This document shows, piece after piece, positions 37,036 through 48,448 of a stretch of DNA of 64,000 nt (the stretch's first letter is position 1; each line of letters starts with the position of its first letter). A model generated the notes under the pieces. It was not told where the DNA came from. It did not search any database and saw only the letters and a list, made by a program, of their open reading frames with translations. The stretch comes from Aquila chrysaetos chrysaetos (taxonomy: Eukaryota > Chordata > Aves > Accipitriformes > Accipitridae), in contig NC_044019.1 in assembly GCF_900496995.4 (NCBI RefSeq), positions 3,596,001 to 3,660,000 of the forward strand. The letters are read 5' to 3'. The position numbers and the translations under genes were made by a program.

Positions 37036-40000
37036 GTGTTTGCTTCATCATCCAAATAAAACAAAGATGAAACCCAGCAGGATCAGCACTAGAACTACAA
37101 GGACTTCTGCATGTGAACTTTATTTAGTGGCTCTGTTTCAGACATTCCTAAGAAAGCAATAAACAGGTACTACTGGGCAGGCATGACAGAATATGTTTTG
37201 GTATAAGCTGAGCTGTCAAAGTGAAGGAACGCTCTTCTTTCGTTGATTTTGAACAATTGCGTGACCACTTGAGTGCTTTCCTGAATTTTGTATTATGAGA
37301 AGTAATGAGTAATTATTGTCTGTTCTGCTTAATATTAATATTTCATTCAACTTTGTCATATCAGCCCCCTGTTGTATGTTTTAAGGAGAAGAGTCTTATG
37401 CTCTCCTCATATGGATGCTGACCACTTTTGTCACCTTTTTCTTACAAAAATATCTTATAATCATATCTCACAGCTCTCATTATCTCAGTCTGAGAAGAAA
37501 GAAGATATACATGGACATTTTAAGTCCTCTGAACCAGCAAGTGTAAGGCCACTGCTTAGCACTGTGATCCAGCTGCTGCAGTTCTGCTACATCATACCTC
37601 CCCATCACTAAGAGCAATAACGTTAGGCCAATGTGATGCCAGAGCTAAGATATAAAGTGTATTTTATCAGAGTCCCTAATACTTTCAGAGGTGCCCCTCA
37701 ACTCTGCTTTATTCTGTCTCCAGGATTTGGAGCTTTTAATTTGTTCCTTGAGTAATATTTTTCTCAAAGGACTTGTTAAAAAATCATCAGTGATTTTTTA
37801 TAGTCTTCAAGCAGGGCACCTTTCAATGCCAAAACAAATAACGAACAAATACCAAGGGAGAACGTGAGCCTCAGTCTGCAGCAATATGTTCATCCCTGTG
37901 CAAGGGTCCCTGGAGCTATGAGTAGGGCTGCTGGTGTGGGGAGTGGCTAAGTGACAGCTCCCAGATTTAGCTGAGAAGACAAAGAGTAATACTTCGCTAT
38001 AGGGTTACAGCTGCCACCTGCTATGCTGATATCCTTGTGACAACTGGAACTGCAATGCTCACCTGTCATCGTCGTGACATCTGCCTGGGAATAAGCACGG
38101 TCTTTGTGGCAAGGCACTTCTAGTTTTTATTATCTAGAGCTATCAAAATTGTTATCTGGAAAAGTCAAGATAAATGAGGAACAGTCTGATGTTACATACA
38201 GATGGCTTGCATGGGAAGACCTTTGAAACAATGTTGAAATCCTGCTGTTTATCTGAAAATGTCCTTATACAGAATGAGAATGAGATATTAGATCCTACTG
38301 TATCTGCTGTGATGCATTTTGAAACAAACAAGGCTATCAATTTGATTATGAAAAGCAATGAAGCAGAAGGCAATAAGGTCAGCACATGTTGATGGGGGAT
38401 GGATGAGCACTTTACTTGCACAGCTACAATAAAGCTCAATAGCGTCAACATCTCTCTCCAAGCTTTTCCAAAGAGAAATAGTTTTAGAAGGGATGATCTT
38501 TCTGTTAAATTTAAGAGGTGACTCAAGAGACAAGAATCGATCTCCTCCTGCTTAGTAGTATACCAGGGTCTAAAAGGTAAATATTGACTTGGCCGTGATC
38601 AGATCAGGAAGTTGAGAATATTGCTCAGTCACCTCCTTAAGACATGGCTTACAGAGTCTCTCTCTTGACTGCGTTCCCTGTTCATTACATTTGCTGCTGT
38701 TAGGGGTCGAACAGACAAGGATAGGATAGGACAATAGCTGGGTTGTAAGCCTTTGAGATCATTCCTGCCATATGCAGCCTTTGAGTGTAGTCAGAGGCAA
38801 TGTAGCTTTTAAGGTATTTAAGGTGCCTGAAGAAAAGATTGACATGCCAGCTGTGGGCCACTTTGCATCTTTAGGCACCTACATACATTCTAAAAATCTG
38901 GTCCTACGCTTTCTGTGCCTCGGTTCCCATCTCTCCTCCTGGGGCACCAAGATGATACATTTATTAAGGGCTGGACATGATCAGACCCTGTGGCAGGGGG
39001 TCTGCAGAGGGACTTGAAAAGGCTTTTTAAAATAGGAAATGTTGTATTTCTTAGCAGCATCTTCATATGGTCTCCTAAGGCCCGCACTGTGCTGCCCATA
39101 CCGACCCTGTGCTGAGGGTTATGTTTCACAACATGAGCCAAAATGTTGACATTGTGGCATTTGATTATTCCCTGAGTAGCATCACTGGGAATGTTGTTGA
39201 CACAAGATATGCAGCCCACAGGCTACTCTGAAAAAGGTAATTGGCATCACTGGCTTGAAATGCAGCCTCTCCAGGGGGGAGTTAGTGGGGTAGAATGTTA
39301 CGCCTGGGGTCTCTCACTCCTTGGAAACAACACAGCTGGGTTGCTGCGACTCCTATAACTGCAGCATTTCTGCGTGTATTGTTTTTGATGGTATAGTTTG
39401 GACACAGTACGTGAAACAGCTCAAACGACATTCCACAAAACCTTTGATACTGAATGGTATGAAGTAAAGCTAGCACAATGGAAATGTCCTTCTGGATTGC
39501 TGCCCAGACCATGCACATATTCATACCTTTCATACCCTGTGCCATGACACCTCTTCACCACATCTGGCATTTTGACCTTTTGGCCTCATTGATGCTGGAG
39601 TTAGGAGCTGAACCTTTGCGTGTAAAGTTTCTAAGACTATTCCTTTAATTCTGGGTTGAATCATCAAACCTCTTTACGTCATAAGGCTACAGTTTATTTG
39701 CAAAATCACACCAAAGCAAGTGGAATTTAGCCTTTAGCCTCAGCTTCCCTGGACTGAGAAAACACCAAAGTGTGCTCATGGTGAGAACAGCTGAGTTTTG
39801 CTTCTGGTCAGCCTTTGTCTGGCAGTGCTATTCAAGTGAGTACTTCCCTATACCATTCAAAACCTTGGTTATTCCTATAAATGGTTTCAGTTCTCATCTG
39901 AAACTGACATCATCAGACACTCACACTATTTCACCACACCAGTGGAAATCAACAGGCTAAACTATGCTTTCCTGTTAATGAAAAATAATTGCCTCCTCTG

Positions 40001-41020
40001 TCCCCTGAATAAATACCGTTTAGCTTGCTTTTGGTAAAGGTGCAGTGCTAGAGGAACTTGGCTCTCACTTTACATTGGTTTTGGTTCATTCCAGCCCTGG
40101 AGGTGGGTGTGCTGGTAACAGAAGCAGAGGAGGGCTCTGCAATCCTAGACTCCTCTCTATTCCTCATCGACGGCGTCAGTGAAGGTTGGAAGGAAGCAGC
40201 TCAACACCTCTGTAGTCTCTGTCGTAGATTACTGAGTGCATGAATTGAGAATAGTGTATATTGAGATTGAGGGTTGAACTGAGATTAGTGTAAATCCTCA
40301 CATTCCTGCCTACGTGGAATGTGATCTTAGCTGCTTCGTCCCTGGGGATTTCAAGGGGAGAAGAGAATATGTGACTATTTCAGAGAAAGAAATGAGCAGC
40401 AGCTGAGAAATATGTCAGAACTGGGCCAAGACTGCATTAATCTGTTGCAGAGATGAAAAAGGCTTCATCTTTCTATAAGCATTAAAGGGCATAGCGGGAT
40501 AGGGGACATGTAGTTTCACAGAACTGCTGCATCAGGAGCTATCACCACAGTTTCAGTGACTGCTTTAAAGGCAAAGTCCATTTCATGGAAGTAGCCTATT
40601 GTTTTGCACGAATCATATATCCAAGGGTAGAACACCAATATATATTTAATTCTTTTACTGTTTAAGTCTTTCAGGTTTGCATACATCTGCTACTGAATTT
40701 CTTCAAAGGGTGGATGTACCTTGGACCTGCATCTTTGGTGTTGGTAAAGGGCAAATACAGTTTCTGTTGTGAATTTTGCTAAATTTGCAGTAAACTGAAT
40801 CTGCAATTTGAACTTGAGTCTTAACTCAGCTTTTGAAGTAGTCCAATTCATAATGAACTTGAAGAATATGCAAGAAATAAAGGCCTATTATTTAAGTGCA
40901 AAGATACAGTATTGCAGTGTAGCAAAAAGTAATTATATCAGTAAAGGTACCTATCCCCACAATAGAACAATAGTGGAAACAGTCTGACAGCTCTGTGCCA
41001 TGTTAATACATCCAAGATTA
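37036..41020. other. Intergenic, 3' of IL22RA1
   Basis: No coding exon found on either strand. It holds a MIR-like relic near 38885-38965 and otherwise unique-looking sequence. Confidence 0.45.
38885..38965 (-). repeat. MIR/CORE-SINE-like relic
   Basis: Plus strand TTTCTGTGCCTCGGTTCCCA followed by TCTCTCC corresponds to the reverse complement of the conserved MIR block (atgggaaactgaggcacagaga). Diverged and short. Confidence 0.45.
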
Positions 41021-41026
41021 GCTATG

Positions 41027-41032
41027 TTTATT
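41027..41032 (-). terminator. IL22RA1: IL22RA1 candidate poly(A) signal
   Basis: Minus-strand AATAAA, about 80 bases past the IL22RA1 stop at 41111-41113. First canonical signal downstream of the gene; longer 3' UTRs cannot be excluded. Confidence 0.5.
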
Positions 41033-41110
41033 TGCATTGCACTGTTTGCAGGGTAGGTTACTATTTCATGCAAGCAAACATAATCTGGATTTTAGTATCA
41101 TTAAATCATC

Positions 41111-44100
41111 CTAATAAAATTCTGTGTTTTCATCCTCATCCCACAGTACTTTTAAGTCCAAATCTTTGAACAGCATAGTGAGAGGAGTGCCATTGTCCTG
41201 GTCTAAGATAGTGTCTTGGGACACAACATTATTCAGTTTTGTGCAGCTTAGCTCCTTTGTCGCTGTTAACATCTCTGTTTCTTGAGTCTCTGGGAACTGC
41301 AATTTATTTGCAGAATGTGAGAATGAATCTGGCAACATCCACCGCTCTGTGTTGTTCTCTCCAGGGAAGTTGTTACCAGTACCGACTGAGAAAAGGAGGG
41401 TTGCTGATAGAGAGGACAGCGATTCATCCTCTGGAACACAGTCTGTGTCAACTTTCACTGGAGACACTAACAGTGGCGGTTCTGCTGTCTGTTGTGTATA
41501 GCATCCTTTTTGTTCCAGCAAAGACAGTGACAGCTGGGATACATGCACTTCAGTTTCCATCCTGTCAGTCTGCAACAGCAGTTGCTGTGTTTGCCCAGGG
41601 CTCCCCTGTAAGAGAGCTGACTCTCTTGTGTCACTGCTGTTCCACAATGCCAAGTTTGGCCTCTGTTCTTTGTAATTAGAATGGCCGCAGCTCTTGCCCA
41701 GCATCTGGGTTATGAGCTTTTCACCAACAAAACTATCTGGAGAAACTTCCTTTAGCATTTGGTTTGGCTTCAAATTCTTCTTGTCAACATGGTCTGTGCC
41801 TTCAACACACACCCCATAGATCAGGGGCAGAATTTTGCTGGACGTGGCAGTGGGAACGCTTTGCTTAGCTATGTGAGGAGTGTAACCAGTAGGAGCTGCG
41901 CTTGCCAAGCAGGGTGGCTGAGTGGGCAGCCGGAATGTCGGTACATCTGCCTGTTGCTGATAGGCAGTTTCTGGTGGACAGAAAGACCATGGTCGCTCCA
42001 GTGCTCTGTCCAAATGTTGCCTGTTCTGTGGTGATTGCACTTCAGGGATGAGAAGTGAAGGTTTGGATAAATTAATGGGCTTTATAATATGCTCCACTGT
42101 CAGTGTAAGAGGCTGGAATGATGAAATCCCTCTGACGTCCTGTTGAAGTAGATAGACAAACACGAGTTACTAACAAGAAGCTGTGGCTTGGAAGGTTTGC
42201 TTTAGATTCTTTAAAATTTTCTTTGGAGAAATATCAGTAAAAGCCAGTAATAACCACCAGGGATATGCCCTGTTGACAAAAGAACTCTGTGTTTTTTCCT
42301 GGGGAGTGACCCTTCAGAGGAATACAGACATCTCTCATTATGCATCAGGGCAACTGTGCAATCCTAAAATATGAGGAAGAAAAAATCCTGCTTTAATTTT
42401 TGCAGAATTTGGCCTAAGTCCTGGAGCATGGAAATAGATTGCCCTTAAACTCATTTAGCATGCAGAAGCAATGCTTGCTATGGAAGATGAAGGATAGGTA
42501 AGAAGGCCCAGGGTTTCAAGAGGAACTAGTGATATAGGATGCCTCAGATTTTAGCTGCCTAATCTGATACCTCCTTTAAAGGGGCCCAGATTGGGGGAAG
42601 TTCGGAGCACCCGTCTTTTAACTACCAGTAGTCTGCAGTGATTGCCTAAACAATGCTCTTGTCTACTCATTCATCCTCCTCAATTAGCAATACTATTTAA
42701 GTGCATGTACATAGTCCTGAGCATTTTAAAGGTTTGCTGCAATGGCTTAAGAACACTTACCAAAGACATAGGCTGTGCACTGGGTTGTGTGACATATTTG
42801 TAGATCACATAACTAATTGTAGCAAACACCAGTCCGGCACAGAATGCAAGTGCCACGAAACAGTAGAGAAGCCATGTGCTGTCTGGTTAGTGGGGAAGAG
42901 AACAAGTGGAAAATGTAGCTTCAGAGAATTGGATTAGAAAAACTGCATGAGATTAGCTAAATGATGTTATAGGTCTAGTCCCATAGGACTAGATTTTTAA
43001 ATTAGGAAAGTCAGTGTTGCTTCAATGTCTTTAGCAAGGCTATGTTATTTTATACCAGCTGAAAATTGTTCTATTTTGTGTATATCCAATATCCTAGCTG
43101 GACTTTTAAATTAGCAGAGTTAACAGCCTCACCTGCTAGTGTTTTAACCCAAAATACTTGAGATTTGCTGCTTCTCTGGAGGAGATATATATATACTGTT
43201 CCGTTATATTCAGTGTCTGGGTCCAAGTTGGAAACTTCAAATTCTTTGTTGTGCTCATTCTTTGTCCACTATTTAAAATAAAGGCAAATTCTGTATTTTA
43301 GAAAGATAAAATGCATACTTTTGCTTCAAATCAGATTGCAAAATTCAGCATAAAATTTTATTTTCCAATAAGTTGTTATAGGACTATAGTAATTCTGTAT
43401 ATATGGAATTCTAAATATATAATTTGCTTTCTACTGTTACTGTATTTAATTTTTGCATTTCAGTTCCTTAAGATTTGAACTAATTAAGTCGTTCTCTTTT
43501 TAGTCACCAGTGGTTTTACTTTTTGCTACTTATGCAGTACCCTTGGAAACTCCAGTTTCTTTTCCAGCATTTTAGAGGAATGCTTAAAGTTCCTCATGTC
43601 TAGTGAGAGTCAAAGGGTCTGAGACTTTCCCTTGTACATCAGAAATCTCATCCATCATGTATAAGCTCCGAGGTCCTTCTCCACCGTATGCGAAATGTGA
43701 TTCACAAAAGTCAGTGGGCTAGCGGCCTGAGGTTGTGCTTTACCTTTTGGTGTGTCCGTTGGTTGAATATTGTTAAGTGATAATCAACAGCACCGAATTT
43801 GCTATAAATGTCCTCTACAGTTAGCTGGCGGTCATCCTCACCTCTCAGTGGAGTATAGGGAGGCTGTATAAGAAACTTTATGGAACGTACATAAGGAATA
43901 TACTCCACTTCTGGTGCTCCAATAATAGCTAGAAAAGATAGAACAGGCGGTGTCAGCTGTTAAGATTAAAGCTGATACGTTATCGGATCATCTTATATAC
44001 ATCTTATACACACAACCCAGACTCACTGTAAATTATTTCTTCTGTTTATATACAAAAAGTTATTTGAGCTGTATTTCACTGAGCATAGGAAAAATCAGGC

Positions 44101-47100
44101 AACTGGAGATACTTGGGTTCCCTTGGGGTCCTGCCACCTTTAGCCAGTGTTTGTCCCTAGAAATTCTTGCCCCAAGCTTTTCCTTAGGACCATGTTCTCA
44201 CTGCTTCCACGTTGCTTCCCTGTCCTGCAAAGGGATGTCCTCCTTCATGCGTGTGTGATGAGTGTGAAATCCCACCACAGGGCACTGCTATCTAAATTCC
44301 TATTCCCATCCTACATCAGATTTTGTGTTCAGAGTAGTTCAGCTCTTTTGTATCTACATTTATCTTCAGTGAAAGGCATGTGCTACACTGAACATTTAAA
44401 CAGAGGTTTAACCCAATCTATAACACCATATTTAAAAGCAGCATTCAGTATTCCTCCAAGGCCATGTAGCTTGAAAACATCAAACTGAAAAGAATGGCTC
44501 TGGGGGATGGGATCACTTCACTGTGGGTGCTAATGCCTATGCTGCAATGAAAAGTGAATGTTTAATGGTCAAAGCAACCTGTGGCTCTTTCATAGCTTAT
44601 TTTGTGCAGAGATCTGAAGGCTCTTGATAATCATTGACTGCTAATGCCACCCGAATTATTCTTGACAAATATACAGTGGGAAAATTTTAGTCATGGAGCC
44701 AATAAGGCTCCTAAAAGGCTGTGTTGTATGTCTGCAGTAGAGCTCACTTAGTGGTTGGGAACATTAAGCATCCATTGGTCTGGCTGCTTATCCTGATTTT
44801 CAGGAGTTCACATTTCATAGCTTATGTGACTGTATTACTGGCTGTCCTCAGGTTGCCCACCATGTCTCTCACTAGTTTCCTTCTGCCTCTCGTCAGCCTT
44901 AATAGCAGTTCTTCTTTCAAGGACATCTGGCTTTTCCTTTTCTCCTCTAATCCCACTTTGGTGTCGGACCTCAGGGAAGGCCCTGCCCAGTTGTTCATTT
45001 GCCTCTTTGCCCAATAACAAGCCTTCTTCAGGCCTTCACTCCCTTCCTATCAAGCACAGAGTCTTGCAATACTGAAATTAGAGGAAATGCTGTCCTAAAC
45101 ATCAGCAAGATATGGAATGAATCCCTATCAGCCAATATTTAATAGATTTCAGCAGCGGTACGTACTCTCTTTTCTGGGTTCAAATCTTTCTGAGTACACC
45201 CACTTGGAGGAGCAGTAGTTCTGGACAGTGGCTCTCACCCTGGCGTAGTAAAGCTCCGTGAAGTTTTCTGTTTCACGAGTGAGATTGCAGAAAGGCTGCG
45301 TGATACTCTGGCACTCACTCTTGTTAAGCCAGAATTTTTCTCCATACCTTAGGACAAAAAAAGCTTTTAGTCTGTTTGATAGAACAGATGCAATACAACC
45401 CTTCCCAGAATGATCCAAACAGGCTGTTTTGCCAAGTCTTAGTAGATTTTAAATTCGTTATTGCAATTAGCAAGTGGTGGGGAAAGGAATGGCAGAGAAA
45501 CTTCCCCTGGACTACAGCCCTTAATCCATTCCCATTGACGGTTTCTGCATGGATATCGCCTTGAGGAAGTGCAGTTTATTTCAAGGTACACACAGGAGTG
45601 TCCTGCAAGTCAGTGACTCCAGGGTTCTTTGCCCAGCTCTGACACTGAGTGGTTTGCATGCAAGTTTGCTGCAGAGTTTGCAGACTTACCCAAAGGCAAC
45701 AAAGCTATTGTGTAGCACTGGTCTGATTTCTCTTAGCTCTAGTGACTGAACCAGAGGAAGGCAATTGCTATTACCTGTATTTACAGGTGAGGAAACTACA
45801 GAATAGAGAGGAGGAAGTTGCTGAAGGCTAAGAGTAGCTCAGCAATGGAGTAAAGCTGGCAACCCAAAATGTAAAAGTATTTGCTTAACTGAGCACCATC
45901 TACCACTTTAAATAACGCTGTCCTTTATTGAGTTCTTGTCTAAGCAGAACCATTTCTGTAACAGTAAAACAAGCAGCAGAAACAGCAAAATCTACTTTTC
46001 TTTCTTGGCTCTTCTCTCACTGAGAACACTGGCCCTAAGAACAACAGAACTCCAAAAAGAAGCAAACTTCACATACTGTTTATATTGGACATCAAATAAA
46101 GTGCCAGGGGGAATATCTGCTTCAGTTTCCCAGGTCAGGATGTTCTCAAAGTTTGTAGAAGAAAATGCTACATGTTTCAGACATGATGACTCCTCTGTAG
46201 TCACAATGCCTAGGGGAGTAAAGAAATTAGTATTAAAATGCATATTCTGCAGTCTCAGCCCTCAGGTGAATATGGGTCCAATGTTGCTCAGCCTTTCAGT
46301 GAACAGAAATATCAGGCATGCCACTTCAGTTTGCTAGAGATGGGCTGCAAAGCAGAATTTTGAACAGAACAGGAATTCAAACCGTCCAAGCATTACCATA
46401 TATGCCTTGCAGATTGTTCACTCATCCCAAAGAAATGTAAGTCAGGAATATTTACAGAAAGGCCTCAAAAACTCAAGAGTCGGAAAGAGAATCCTTGAGT
46501 TCCTTATCAGGTTTCTTTTAAAGCAGTTAAATGGCTGGAAGACCAAGGCTAGATTCATGTCTATGAATGTCTCTGCTTCTGCCCATACTCGGGGAATTAA
46601 TATGCTGAGATCAGTTTCACATCATTGAAGATGTGACTGCCATTAACCTTTCGTACTCCATGTTTTATTGGATGGAGACTGCCTGTACAGAGAGACACAC
46701 AAAGACGTGATGCCTGGACTCTGATCTGGGTGTGCCAGGGTGAAGGCAAACAACTCACTCAGCTCCCTGCTTTCTGAGCCCTGTGCCTCTTCCCCATAGA
46801 GCATGGATTCTGGCTTTGGTAAACAGAAATGTTACTTGCCCCTGACAAACATGCCCCTGGTCTGAGCTGCCTCTGTAGAGCAGAATACCACCATGATCCA
46901 CCTGCAGCAAACTGGCTCTGAGCAAGCACTGCAGAAGAGTGTCATAGAGACCTTTGGCTTTCTCCTGTCATGAGAATACACAGTGCAAAATTTTCTCAAG
47001 GCTCATTCACAAGACCTTCTAACTTGCAGAGTAACCTTCAGAATTTATAAGCTCTGTAAATTCAAATTATAGACACATCCTCAAAGATAGATAATTTATA

Positions 47101-48448
47101 TATTACTCAACTCTTGGTTTGTAGTATTGATAAACACCTTGAACATGCATGGGCTTCAGCCTGCACTTGCTGAAAATGAACAGTCCCATTATGATGCTGG
47201 TAAATGGACACTCAAAATCAGTGAGTCCCCCCCCTGAAAAAATGGTGTGATAAGCAAGTAAAAGTAGCACCATTTTACAGATGGGAAAACTGAGGACCAG
47301 AATGGGGGTGATTTGGACAAGATCACATTGAGCAGTTATGGTAGAGCAGGGACTAAACCACACCAGTTCCTGGATCCTCGCTCCAAGCGTTACCTCCAGC
47401 TTCCTCCATGAAGGAGAACTGTGTCAGCAGTTTAAACTAGCCTGCTGTATAGGAGGAGAAATAGGCAGAAAGGCATAGATCCAGTTCTCAGTCTTGTTGT
47501 GTATGGCATTTGGGCAGGAAAGCAACACAGAAATGGATTGCATTCTAGCCCAATATTGTCCTGACCTCATCTGCATTTCAGCACTTGCCTGTGCTCATGC
47601 AAGACTCAGAACAATCTTCCTGGCCAGGCAAAAATGCAGCAGTTGGTATACAGTGGGTGGGTTTCCCTGTCTGAGCAGCATGAAAACTGAGTCACTAATA
47701 ACCAGATCATATCGGAAGTAGGAAACCTCCGTCTTCCCACATTTATCCATACTAAAACACAGTTATGCAAAGCAGCTTAACACAAGCACAGTCAAATGCG
47801 GGCAGGGAAAAACCAGGATATTTCACAGCGTGAAAGTCCCTCTGTTTTAGAAGTTTCTGAAGGCACCTTCCCTACAGTATAAGATCACAGACAAAAGAGC
47901 AGATGAATGATAAGGTTGCTTGCTGAAAAGCTGCCATTTGAAAACATAGCAAGTTTATCCTTGATTCACTCAGGAGTGAGTTTGCTACATCTGGACTAGG
48001 ATTAAATGGCTTGTAGGGGTACATTATTTGTTTGTATTAAATCAGGGCTGTTCTTGTATTCATTTGTGTCTCCACTTAAGACACAGGGGGACTGATCCAA
48101 AGCCCCCTGAAGTCAGTGAATATCCTTTACTTCTGTAGCATTTGGGTTGTAACACATCAGTGGCAAACGCTTTGAAGTGAAGGAATCTTTTCTTCCTAGT
48201 AATCCTTAAAGCACTGAGCACACCAACCGTATTTTGAAAATATTAAAAGGAGAGAGCAACACAGAAGAGAGCTTTTGAACAATCTCAGAAAACAGCTCAT
48301 TCTCTCGGTCTTATTTCAGGAAACATGGTTGAACTACCTCCCATACTACAGGATCAAACAGAAACAACCACGATCAGTGACAGGAAAGGAGAAGTCAGGA
48401 CTTACCAACCACTGAAAATACAGCCAAGACAATCAGAAGTTGCTTCAT
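41111..48448 (-). CDS. IL22RA1: Interleukin-22 receptor subunit alpha-1
   Basis: Class II cytokine receptor chain that pairs with IL10RB for IL-22 and with IL20RB for IL-20/IL-24, signalling through JAK1/TYK2 and STAT3 in epithelia. There are seven coding exons: 48406-48448, 46077-46209, 45166-45347, 43744-43928, 43133-43268, 42761-42882, 41111-42139. They total 1830 nt, 609 aa plus stop, all in phase. Signal peptide MKQLLIVLAVFSVV; D1 contains ENILTWETEADIPPGTLF and CNLTRETENFTELYYARVRA, which strongly match remembered human IL22RA1. D2 has TPLRGEDDRQLTVEDIY. The transmembrane helix is about residues 231-253 (LLYCFVALAFCAGLVFATIS), followed by YKYVTQPSAQPMSL. The cytoplasmic tail of about 355 residues lies in one exon and keeps YGVCVEG and a C-terminal LFKDLDLKVLWDEDE. 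N-glycosylation sequons include NKS, NLT, NFT and NGT. Three YxxQ motifs occur in the tail. It is slightly longer than human (574 aa). Confidence 0.93.
45765..45872 (+). repeat. MIR/CORE-SINE-like relic
   Basis: TTTACAGGTGAGGAAACTAC followed by AGAATAGAGAGGAGGAAGTT resembles the MIR core (ttacagatgaggaaactgaggcacagagaggttaagt), continuing weakly to GCTGGCAACCC. It lies in the IL22RA1 intron between exons 46077-46209 and 45166-45347. Confidence 0.6.
47262..47375 (+). repeat. MIR/CORE-SINE-like relic
   Basis: ATTTTACAGATGGGAAAACT, then GAGGACCAGAATGGGGGTGA and a tail resembling the MIR core followed by a region like agctggggctaaaccacac. This is the clearest of the MIR-like copies here. It lies in IL22RA1 intron 1. 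Confidence 0.65.
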
